From Lepeophtheirus salmonis (Eukaryota; Arthropoda; Copepoda; Siphonostomatoida; Caligidae): a DNA stretch of 64,000 nt. The stretch is from NCBI RefSeq assembly GCF_016086655.4, contig NC_052139.2:28090002-28154001 (forward strand), given 5' to 3'. Shown in pieces: positions 23,161 to 32,149 of the stretch; the first letter of the stretch is position 1, and every line of letters begins with the position of its first letter. Made by a program: the position numbers and the translations under genes. Below the pieces are notes generated by a model. It was not told where the DNA came from and did no database searches. It saw nothing but the letters and a program-made list of their open reading frames with translations.

Positions 23161-23605
23161 TTCTGTGGTTTATTTTGCACAGGCAACTAGACAATTTTTT
23201 TTTCTCTCGTCTAGGGGGGAGTATTTTTGGGTTTTAATCTTATCAAGTCAATCACTTTACCCAAGGTTAATAAACATACGAGGTTATACCATAACCCGTG
23301 TACAACTCATGTTTGACTTCCACCACGCTTTTTAAAATTTACGTCATAGTGCATGAATGGTTGCGTGATATGTCAAAAATCTGTCTTTCTTACCCAGCAG
23401 TCGGTACAGTACATCAAATTGTAAATTATAGAAATAGTAACGTCATACCCTCTGATTGGTTACTTGTATTATCAAAATCTGCCGGTCCTGCCCATCAGTC
23501 GGTACGAAACATCAAATAGAGAATTCTAGCAAGTCCGATCTTGTTATTATTATTCATATGGAATATACTTTGTGGCTATTTGAACTTTAAATATTTTCAG
23601 TGCCA
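22725..23605. repeat. ~40-bp direct repeats flanking the gag remnant
   Basis: 22733-22773 and 23558-23598 both read ATATGGAATATACTT.GTGG followed by TATTTGA and AAATAT. They could be remains of long terminal repeats or a duplicated target. The spacing is about 825 bp. Confidence 0.6.
23268..23548 (-). mobile_element. family M inverted-repeat element with internal duplication
   Basis: The plus strand begins CCCAAGGTTAATAAACATAC. Read on the minus strand, the element aligns along its length with 46985-47182, sharing AATTTGATGTA.CG.AC.GACTGCTGGG, CAGATTTT and AACCAATCA. This copy carries two tandem versions of a segment of about 100 bp (TTTGATGT...GACGT). No protein is encoded. Confidence 0.7.
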
Positions 23606-23904
23606 TATGTAACAGCTACTAATGACAATTGAAGTTTGATTTATTAAAGTATCCATTTTATTGCTGGTAGAGTGAAACATCCCAGGGAAAAACTTAATAT
23701 TAGGATTTAAAGGGAATAGTTTAAAAAAGGGAGATTAAAGTATGGTACTACAATACAAATAATAATTATATTTTAATTATGGGATATAAAATTTCTTTCC
23801 AAGAAATTTGAATGAAATTGTTGCTGTGTTGTAATTAAAAACAAATTAAGCGTTTTTGTTTGTTTTTTTAACTGAATCATCATTCTTTAAAGCATACAGT
23901 GTAT

Positions 23905-24786
23905 ATCAGCTGTGTTCAAAAAGTAAAGTGACTTTGCTTTTATAGGACATAATATTTATTAATTTACCAATATGTATGTTTTCCCATTGAAAGTAATCCT
24001 CCTCAGATACAATACGATTTTGAATACGCTTTTTCCAATCCTCGAAGCCATTCTCATAAGTACTTTTCGGTATAGCCTTGAGCTCTTCCAACGATGCAGT
24101 CTTTATCCCCTCAATCGTTGCAACTGTACGTCCTTTCATAGGTTTATTCAGTTTTGGGAACAAAGAAAAAAAAGTATCATAGGGCCAAATCCGGTCAATA
24201 GGGTGGTTGAGGTATGTTTGAGGTCTTCTTTAAGCCAAAACATCTATCAAGGATAACAATGAGTAGGTAGTGTCATTATCGTAATTATAATTGTTCCGCA
24301 ATTCCGGACGTTTTTTTTTCTTTTTGTATTACTTATCACAATCGGGTCATAAATTCATAATAGTATTATTCGTACAACCATATACTAAATACTTTTTCAT
24401 CTCTTGTCGACGTGCTTGTGCAGCAGAGCGAGGTATGTCATTTTCCCAGCCATCTTGAAGGAGTCTCTACCACTCTTAAACTTTTTTTTTTACTTAGAAC
24501 AGTTCCACTTTCGACCACTTTCAACATTCCAAAGTGATTTGTAACACTTACTTTCATTTTTTAAACAAAATGTGATACAAATTCTTTGATCCCTGTTTTC
24601 AATAGCCAAAAACCGCCAAAAATGGAAAATGCTTATAATTGTTATGCCTCTCACAAACAAACTAAACATATTATATAGCTGAAACAGTAAATAATATGTT
24701 CGTGTCGAATGTACAAATATACAAAATTTGAGCATACCAAATTGTTGTAAATTTGAAAAGTCACTTTAGTTTTTGATACACCTAGT
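23905..24786 (-). mobile_element. internally deleted DD34D mariner element
   Basis: The left end TGTGTTCAAAAAGTAAAGTG and the complement of the right end GTGTATCAAAAACTAAAGTG form terminal repeats that continue ACTTT. The C-terminal transposase coding part lies near the left end. The rest of the interval has no transposase that I can align. Confidence 0.7.
23915..24230 (-). pseudogene. DD34D mariner transposase C-terminal part
   Basis: The minus strand reads PYDTFFSLFPKLNKPMKGR, which covers the third-Asp region and the FPKLK..MKG motif. It continues ASLEELKAIPKSTYENGFED and then EEDYFQWENI. This is the standard end of mariner-type transposases. It lacks the first two Asp residues and a start. 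Confidence 0.8.
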
Positions 24787-24869
24787 AGAGAAACGGCGTA
24801 ACCATGTTGAATGAATATTGTTTATATATTTATTAATAAGAGACAAATTTTCCTTTATTTTCCAAAATA

Positions 24870-25560
24870 ATATCCTGACAAAACTCAATATTTGAAGTTT
24901 TTTTCTAAAAATTTTTAGAATAAAAATTTTGTATATTTTGTTATTTTTTTATTTTTTGAAAAAATTTAAAAAAAACATAAAAAAACATTAAATTTTGTAT
25001 ATTTTTGTCTAAAAATTTAATTTTTGAAATTTTTTCTAAATAATTTAATTTTTGAAATTTGTAACTAGCTATACATTATTCTAATTGTTCTTTTGGAACA
25101 AAAAATTTTGAAATTGTCCAAAATTTTCATTTTGCTGAACTGTTTTTTTCTTTATAAATAAATTTTGGAAATGTTTTCTATAACAAAATATTTTAATATT
25201 TAAATAAATGTAGTTTTATTATTTAATATTTTCAATTTTTATCAATAGCTGTAGATTTTTGAATATTTTTTCCAAAAATCTTAATATTTGAAGATTAATT
25301 TTTGAATTTTTTTTTAGTAACTTAATTTTTTGGGAATAGCTATGGACTTTTGAAATTTTTTACCAAATTAATTAATTTTTATTTAAATAAATGTAGATTT
25401 TTGAAATTATTTAAAAAAAATTAAAATGTTTAGAAATTATTTAAAAAAATTTATTTTTGTGAATAGCTATGGATTTTCGATTTTTTTTTTTTTTCCAAAT
25501 AATTTAACTTTTTTGAATAGCTATAGATTCTTTTATTATAACTTCAAAAAATTCCACAAA
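24870..25560. repeat. AT-rich core of family X type, ends not seen
   Basis: About 690 bp of degenerate tandem subrepeats with AATAGCTATGGATTTTTGAA-like marks near 25243, 25335, 25459 and 25512. There are no GC-rich ends. It resembles the cores at 1700-2130 and 56370-56700. Confidence 0.6.
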
Positions 25561-26206
25561 CCAAGCCTAAAAATACAGCTTCAAATCAAAGAAAAAAATT
25601 AATACTTTAATATTATCAAATATTTAAATAATGTATAGTGAAAATTCGTTTAAAAATGGTTTAAGTGCATATTGAAAAGTACAGAATTAGTTGTAAATGT
25701 ACATTTAAAATTAATAAAAACTGGTGTGTATTTTTTATTATTATGTAGGACTGATAATATATGATTTATCTATGGGAAGTTATGGAAAAAGTAAAATTTA
25801 CGCTAATTAAAAAAAAAAAATTAATTTGATCCTCATAGCAATAAATTAAAGTCGTTCTTATAAAAAGATTCACCTCAATTTTGATTTGGTATTTGTTGAA
25901 ACTTCATTAAATAGACACTGTGTTAATGATATTTCAACCAATCTGCAACATTCAGAACAGAAACTAAGGCAAAAGAAAGATAAAAATCAACACCTGACGA
26001 AAAACTATTATGTAGATTTTGGCTTATATGTAGGATAAGGCTGTGATATTTCATATTTTGTGAAGAAGGCCTAAACTTTATACTATAATCAAGATTGAAA
26101 TGATTCTATCAATTGATTGCCCTTCAAATGTTGATCTGCAAGACCATTGTAGATTGGATATTATATTGTGGAAATTTAAGAGAGTAACAAATTTTTTAAA
26201 TTCTAA
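25561..26206. other. no gene recognised; 3' flank of the Cys-ladder gene
   Basis: AT-rich sequence downstream of the gene on the minus strand. No other coding signal. Confidence 0.5.
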
Positions 26207-26212
26207 TTTATT
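26207..26212 (-). terminator. candidate polyadenylation signal
   Basis: The minus strand reads AATAAA about 190 bases after the stop codon of the Cys-ladder gene. Other AT-rich hexamers lie nearer, so the exact site is uncertain. Confidence 0.4.
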
Positions 26213-26401
26213 TACTTTTTTTTCAATAAAATGAAAAAAATAAATAGTTTTGTATTTCAAATTTTTGAGCTCAAGTATCAACAAGGGACATTTATAACAA
26301 GTATTGTTTAATAAATAAATACATAAGATTGAGTAAAAAATTATAAAATTTGCACATTAGCAGCCTTTAGTAAATAAGTCGAAGCAAACTGGCTCCCAAA
26401 A

Positions 26402-29174
26402 TTAGTTTGTAAAGCTACAAACCTGTCTGGGAACGTTAGAACACTGTTGACGAGGAACAGAGGAGCATTGTTGACGAGGAACATTGTTGCATTGTTGTCT
26501 TGGAATGCTCCTACATTGTTGACGAGGAATGTTGGAGCACGTTTGACGTGGTACAGTGGTACACTCTTGTCTTGGAACATTTCTACATTGTTGGAAAGGA
26601 ACGGATGTACATTCTTCACGTTGAACTTGTCTTGGGACATTCTGGCATTGAAGTCGTGGTACGTTTGAGCACTGTTGACGAGGGATGTTTTGGCATTCTT
26701 GTCTTGGGACATTGCTGCACTCTTGTCTTTGGACTTGACGGGGAACGTTTTGGCATTCTTGTCTGGGAACATTGCGGCACTCTTGTCTTTGGACTTGACG
26801 GGGAACATTCTGGCATTGCTGTCTTGGGACATTGCGGCACTCTTGTCTTTGGACTGTACGGGGAACGTTTTGACAGGATTGACGAGGAACATTATTGCAT
26901 TCTTCTCTCTGGACTTGTCTTGGAACATTTTGACATTGTTGGCGGGGAATATTTTGACATTCTTGTCTTTGTACTTGTCTGGGAACGTTCTGGCATTGCT
27001 CTCTAGGAACGTTTTGGCAGCTTTGTCTTGGAACAGTTTGACATTGTTGTCTTGGAACATTTCTGCACTGTTGGCGGGGAACAGAGGTACATTCTTGTCT
27101 TGGAACTTGACGGGCAATGTTCTGGCATTGTTGTCGAGGTACATTTGAGCATTGTTGACGAGGAACATTTTGACATTCTTGTCTAGGAACATTGTTACAT
27201 TCTTGTCTTGAAACTTGGCGTGGTACATTTTCGCAGGATTGGCGAGGAACGTTTCTGCATTCTTGACGTTGAACTTGTCTGGGAACATTGTTGCAGATTT
27301 GACGAGGAATGTTGTTACATATTTGTTCTTCAACACGACGGGGAACGTTTTGGCAGGATTGACGAGGAACTGTGTTGCACTGTTGTCTTGGGACATTGGA
27401 ACACTGTTGACGAGGAGCATTGGAGCATTGTTGACGAGGAATAGATCTGCATTGTGTACGGCATCCACCTCCAAAACCAGAGGGGGCACCATATTCACCA
27501 GAAGGTGCACCATAACTGGATTGAGTATCGCAAACTTCCTCACAAATTTGTTCATTAACAGTGACGCATTGCTGATCACTAACAGTGGTACATTGTTGAT
27601 CACTGACGGTGATGCATTGTTGTTCGGTGATGGTGCTACATTGTTGCTCATATTGAACCATATATTGAGTCTCGCACTTTTGTTCTTGGATAGTAGTACA
27701 TTGCTCTTCATTGACAGTATCAGTAACAACATTACATTGCTGTTCATTAACAGTGGAACATTGTTGTTCGTTGACAATATCAGTGACAGTATTGCAAACT
27801 TGTTCGTTGACTGTCGAACATTGTTGTTCATTGATTGTGGTGCATTGTTGTTCGTTGACAGTAGAACATTGTTGATCATTGACAGTATCAATGACAGTAC
27901 TGCATTGTTGTTCGTTGATAGTTGTGCATTGTTGTTCATTAACAGTGGAGCATTGTTGTTCATTGATGGTAGAGCATTGTTGTTCGTTGACGGTGGAGCA
28001 TTGCTGTTCATTGACGGTATCAGTGACTGTATTGCAAACTTGTTCGTTGACAGTGGAGCATTGTTGTTGATTGACGGTATCAGTGACTGTATTGCACACT
28101 TGTTCATTGACTGTGGAGCATTGTTGTTCGTTGACAGTATCAGTTACAGTGTTACATTGTTGTTCATTGACCGTGGAGCATTGTTGTTCGTTGACAGTAT
28201 CAGTGACAGTGTTGCATTGTTGTTCATTGACTGTGGAGCATTGTTGTTCATTGACGGTATCAGTAACAGTGTTACATTGCTGTTCGCTGACAGTTGAGCA
28301 TTGCTGTTCGTTAACTGTGGTACATTGTTGTTCGTTGACAGTGGAGCATTGTTCTTCATTGACGACATCAGTGACGGTGTTACATTGCTGTTCCGTTGTG
28401 GTGCTACATTGTTGGTCACTCACTGTACGGCATTGTTGCTCGCTGAGAGTGGAGCATTGGCGTTCATTGACAGTGAAGCAAGATTGTTCGTTGACTGTGG
28501 AACATTGTTGGTCATTGATGGTGGAACATTGTTGTTCATTGACAGTGGAGCAAACTTGTTCATTAACTGTGCGACAAGTTTGGACAGCAGGGGCAGATGA
28601 AGTTATGACATCAGAAAATCCGGTTACAACACCAGAAGAAATGGAGGACGATCCTCCAGAGATAATTCCGGAAGAGAAACCAGATGAAAGACCATCAGAA
28701 ATAATTCCAGAAGATACTCCCGAAGAAAACCCACCAGAGCGAATTCCAGATGAACCATCAGAAACTATTCCAGATGATAAACCACTAGAAAAGATACCAG
28801 AGGAAGATGATGAGCCACTAGAAAAGATGCCAGAGGAAGATGAGGAACCAACACTTCCGCTAAAACTAAATCCAGCAGATCCAATTGGTTCTGCAAGTGC
28901 ATATGGGGACAAATCTCTTTCTTTTCGTGTATCTTCTTCTTTAATATCAGACTTGGCTTCAGGTTCTTCGGCTTTTTCCTTTTTGGGCTCAGATTTTGCA
29001 ACTTTTGTCTCTTCATCCTTGATGGATTTTCCAAATGAAGAAGAGATGAGGGCAAATGCCAATATAAAAACCTATTTAAGTATAGAATTCAATTTTATTA
29101 AAAGTCAAAATGGATTGGAATAATTTTGTTTTAATAACTAAAGACGGGCTATAACCACCTACCAGTGTTTTCAT
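26402..29174 (-). CDS. secreted Cys-ladder matrix protein with mirror-image acidic and basic repeat blocks
   Basis: Two exons (29163-29174 and 26402-29071) join in phase 0 to give 893 residues starting MKTLVFILAFALISSSF, a clear signal peptide. The long exon alone has no ATG at its head. Residues 21-57 are rich in Lys, Glu and Asp, and 72-157 in Gly and Ser. Residues 170-513 are 38 acidic units led by Cys (CSTVNEQQ or CNTVTDTVNEQQ). CEEV, a 23-residue hinge with two YGAPSG motifs (518-540) and CRTQ follow. Residues 545-888 are 38 basic units (CQNVPRQQ or CQNVPRQVQRQE), and the chain ends CSFTN. There are 80 Cys, none outside this part. Each block has 28 short and 10 long units, in mirror order. 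The intron right after the first residues and the YGAP hinge recall arthropod cuticle and resilin-like genes. I know no named domain for these repeats; a role in extracellular matrix is inferred. No stops or frameshifts are seen. Confidence 0.9.
26420..27451 (-). repeat. basic Cys-unit array (24-bp and 36-bp coding repeats)
   Basis: 38 units encode C-x-(N/T/S)-(V/I)-P-R-Q-x, or the 12-residue form with an added V-Q-R-Q type tetrad. By hand count the block has about 54 Arg and 19 Glu, a net charge near +35. The long units are numbers 5, 7, 9, 13, 18, 20, 22, 24, 26 and 30. Unit 31 lacks the Arg (CTSVPFQQ). Confidence 0.9.
27464..27532 (-). other. hinge segment of the Cys-ladder protein
   Basis: It encodes 23 residues from Cys518, containing SYGAPSG and EYGAPSG and ending in Gly-Gly-Gly. 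It is flanked on both sides by a 4-residue Cys unit (CEEV and CRTQ). It is the only Cys-to-Cys spacing not divisible by four, and it lies at the exact centre of the mirror. YGAP motifs are typical of resilin-like and cuticular proteins, so a flexible turn is likely. Confidence 0.75.
27545..28576 (-). repeat. acidic Cys-unit array (24-bp and 36-bp coding repeats)
   Basis: 38 units encode C-x-T-V-N-E-Q-Q, or the 12-residue form CNTVTDTVNEQQ. By hand count there are about 49 Asp or Glu and 4 Arg or Lys, a net charge near -45. The long units are numbers 9, 13, 15, 17, 19, 21, 26, 30, 32 and 34. Units 13-21 are almost identical, suggesting recent homogenisation. Confidence 0.9.
29072..29162 (-). 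other. phase-0 intron of the Cys-ladder gene
   Basis: The donor is CTG/GTAGGT and the acceptor TTAAATAG/GTT, 91 bp in length. Removing it joins ATG AAA ACA CTG to GTT TTT ATA TTG and completes a signal peptide that neither exon has alone. This is strong internal support for the splice. Confidence 0.85.
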
Positions 29175-29232
29175 TTTTAATAGCTCTATTGGGAAGTTGT
29201 AGTCCAAGACAAGAGAAGATTGAGAATGATGC

Positions 29233-29261
29233 TGATTTAGTCAGTGTATTTCATTTTTATA
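29233..29261 (-). promoter_or_regulatory. core promoter of the Cys-ladder gene
   Basis: The minus strand has TATAAAAA starting at 29261 and an initiator-like ATCAGC with its A at 29233, 28 bases downstream. The predicted 5' untranslated leader is then about 59 bases before the ATG at 29174. Spacing and order fit a TATA-type arthropod promoter, common for highly expressed structural genes. Confidence 0.65.
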
Positions 29262-30714
29262 GGAATTTTCAACATGACAACAACCATCGGAAGAAAAAAA
29301 AATAGTTGCCCCTCAATAAAATAACCAAATATGAATTTACCTATTTGTATTATAGGCAGTGAAGAAGAAACCAAGTCAAGGAAGGAAGACGCATGACCCA
29401 GGAAAATAAAGAAATGCGTAAGAGGAAAGTACGCATTTTGTTATTTTTTCCCTTTCATCCATCAGAGTATTGACCGATGGTTACGCAGATTCAAGAAAAA
29501 AAGAGGAAACATTTCAATACACAAGAGTCACAAATTATTTTTGTGCCATGGGGAAGAGGAGGATTCCGTCTGTTAAATTAACCCTGACCTTAAAAAACAC
29601 ACATAAACATTTTTTTACAAGATTTGCAAAAAAAAAAAAAAAATTGCTAATATTGTTGTAAAGTTCACATTTGAAGATGATGAAGAGAAAAAGTGGACCA
29701 TGGTGATCCATTTAGTCACGAGGATGAGGAGATCCCTTGTGAATGTCAAGGGCATTTCCTGTGGTATTAATTTAAAATGGTCTATAGCTATACATATATT
29801 TGAATCTATTTTTGAACAAGTTTTTTGCTTTGTCCTTCGTATTTTTTAATAGTTTTATAAGGAATTTTGATTGTAATTGATGTTGAGACATTTTGTTTGT
29901 TGTTGACAACAGTAATTGTGTGAACTGTTAAGGAGCTATAATTAATAGTTCTGGTTGGACTCAGGCTATAATTAAGGACGAATATCTTTGTACTTTCTGC
30001 CTTCATTATTGCTAAATTATTGGCGACGAATTTGTGTGCATTCCTTTCATCTCAACACTAAATGCGGCTCATTCAATTCAAGGTCATGCCGGTTAAGCTG
30101 TTTAATAAATATTTATATATAATCGGTCAAATGCATAAAATTGTACAGTTGTTTAAAATTACAATAAATAAATTATGAAAGAATAGAGCTTACTGTAGTC
30201 ATTTAAATACTCATGAAAGACTTAAAAAAGTTGTTAAAAGATGGCAAGAAGTCCCCTTTATACAATAAAAATATGAATTTTTGTATAATTTAAAAGCCCA
30301 TTTAGTCTGTACTATATGGCGTTCAGACCTACAGGAAGAGGAATCTTTTTTGATGTTCAAGCAGAAATTATTATCAGAGTATTTGCTATTAGCATCTCCA
30401 CTTTAAAGTCATTTTCTCCACCCATTGTAGAGGAATGAGCCAATGGGACGCCTTGAGACTTATACCAAACCTATTTGTAATGATACTCCTTATTCCGTCT
30501 GGAAATTCATATCTAGTTGATCCTTCAATTCCTATCTGATTCTTCGTTTTTCATGAGGCTTCTTAGACACATAAGGCATAGATTTTTCCGAAACATTCTT
30601 CAAATTGTATGGATGGCTGCGTTCATTTTTGGTTTATTTATTTTTAGTGCCTAAACTAACAGTCATTATTTACTCCTTTTGAGAGATTAATAGTCCTCTA
30701 TTTTACAATTTCCC
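29262..30714. other. no gene recognised; upstream flank of the Cys-ladder gene
   Basis: AT-rich sequence. A weak family R match lies at 30025-30110 on the minus strand (AAACAGCTTAACCGGCATGAC, later GGAATGCACACAAATTC). No coding motif. Confidence 0.45.
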
Positions 30715-30715
30715 T

Positions 30716-30818
30716 ACGATAAATGTTGTAGAGCACATAGTTAGCTGTCGATTGATCAAAAACCTTTACGATAAATGTTGTATAGCACATAGTTAGCTGT
30801 CGATTGATCAAAAACCTT
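30716..30818. repeat. tandem duplication, unit 52 bp
   Basis: ACGATAAATGTTGTAGAGCA through GATTGATCAAAAACCTT occurs twice in direct tandem, with one mismatch (GTAGAGC versus GTATAGC). It lies just upstream of a short transposase-like start at 30852. Confidence 0.9.
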
Positions 30819-30851
30819 GTCCTAGTAATCACCATGAGCCCATATTATGAG

Positions 30852-30938
30852 AAGAGAAAAGAGGTAGCAGCGCTTCTCCTCACGGAGTTGTCCCGGAAGG
30901 CCGTTGGGGAGCAGATCCGAGCTTCAAAGAAGACAATT
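30852..30938 (+). pseudogene. transposase N-terminal helix-turn-helix fragment
   Basis: The frame MSPYYEKRKEVAALLLTELS, continuing RKAVGEQIRASKKTI, then stops at TAA. The pattern matches the first 30 residues of DD37D transposases (..KR..VA.LL..G.S....A..L..S..T). No further transposase sequence follows. Confidence 0.55.
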
Positions 30939-32149
30939 TAAAATCCAAAATGTATATATGCAAGCTAGACATGGTGGTGATAAACACAATGTTTTTTGTT
31001 TTTTTATTAGAAATAAATAGGTCAATCTGGCTGAAAGTAGGGTCGTATTCTTCCAAGAGTTACTAATAACCAACCATAACCTCTAAATGTGCCAGTAAGA
31101 TCCGTATATACCGATCATCCTGGCGACTTACAACCATTCCCATCTCAATGAGTAATCGTGAGGACTGGTTATACGTATAAGTTTTGAGATGACTTGGAGT
31201 AGTAAAAATCAGGACACTGGCCCAGGAATGTATTTTTAAGTGGGCCAAATTATATAATAGTGACGTCATAGTGATGCAGGTTGTTTTTCGGGGGGCATTG
31301 ATATTACATTTTTTTTTTTTTACCCTTTTGACAGAATGTTTATAAAATACTAGATTTAATAGTTTTTGCAAGTCATAAAATTTGAACAAATAGCCTTATT
31401 TAAAAGAAGTAAAAACGACTATAATCTGTACGTGTTCATATGAGCTCTCCCGTTGCTAACATACCTTAAGTCGTTGTTTCTTTTTGATGTACCATGCTTC
31501 AAAGGAATTCAATTTGCCATATAAAATGTGCATTCATTATGGTTCATTTTGCATTCTCTCTTTCTTTTTTTACTATTATTATTTCATGATATTATATTTT
31601 TGTAAATAATTTTTTTTTTTTTAATCCTCCAATTGGGACATTTTAATTTTTTATAAAGAAGACCTTATTTCTATTTTATTCCATCATTATAAAAATTCCA
31701 CAAAATGAGGGGACAATGTCCTCAACACCCCAATTATTTCAGTGCCACTGATTCAACATCCATATAAGAGTACTTCGGGCGTATATCATTGCAGATTGGG
31801 TGGTGTGGGTTTATGTCCCTTATCTCATAGATGCTTGCAGATAATTGAAATGAAACGTCATGACAGGAAAGTCTTATTTAATCTCATTTTCCATCAGTAA
31901 ATTTAATTTTTGGTATGCCGCAAATTGCACTACTTAAATTAGCCAAAATTGATTGCAACAATAAAAGAATAGCAATTTGGTGGATTTTATTTGATTGTCC
32001 ATATCGAGGCTATATAACTCTCTTATATGGCCCCGATATTTTTCAACTTAAGATCTAAAAATAAAGCTAGAATTCTAGGATTATTTATCTTATCCCTAAA
32101 ATTTGAATAATATGCCTATAATTGGCTCACAAATGACTATAATATATTG
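30939..32149. other. no gene recognised, one family R copy
   Basis: AT-rich sequence. A family R copy lies at about 31770-31890 on the minus strand, with GAAACGTCATGACAGGAAAG and GATGCTTGCAGATAATTGAA when read on the plus strand. The short frames are unremarkable. Confidence 0.45.

Noticed and set aside
26341..28107. Minus-strand 588-codon frame rich in Asn, Met and Leu
   Set aside because: A shifted frame of the same repeat array. It lacks a signal peptide and an ATG with context, and does not include the spliced first exon.
27215..28297. Long plus-strand open frame (360 codons) rich in Leu, Leu-Phe and Asn-Val-Leu-type repeats, opposite the Cys-ladder gene
   Set aside because: It is the antisense reading of the 24- and 36-bp coding repeats. 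A repeat with no stop in one frame keeps other frames open over the same length. There is no start context or splice signal, and the sense frame explains the sequence fully.
29060..29062. Start of the Cys-ladder protein at the head of the long exon
   Set aside because: The codon there is TTG, and the signal peptide would be truncated. A spliced upstream ATG gives a complete one.
28071..29123. Plus-strand 350-codon frame with CCSLTVEH-type repeats
   Set aside because: Antisense shadow of the acidic repeats and Gly/Ser arm, as above.
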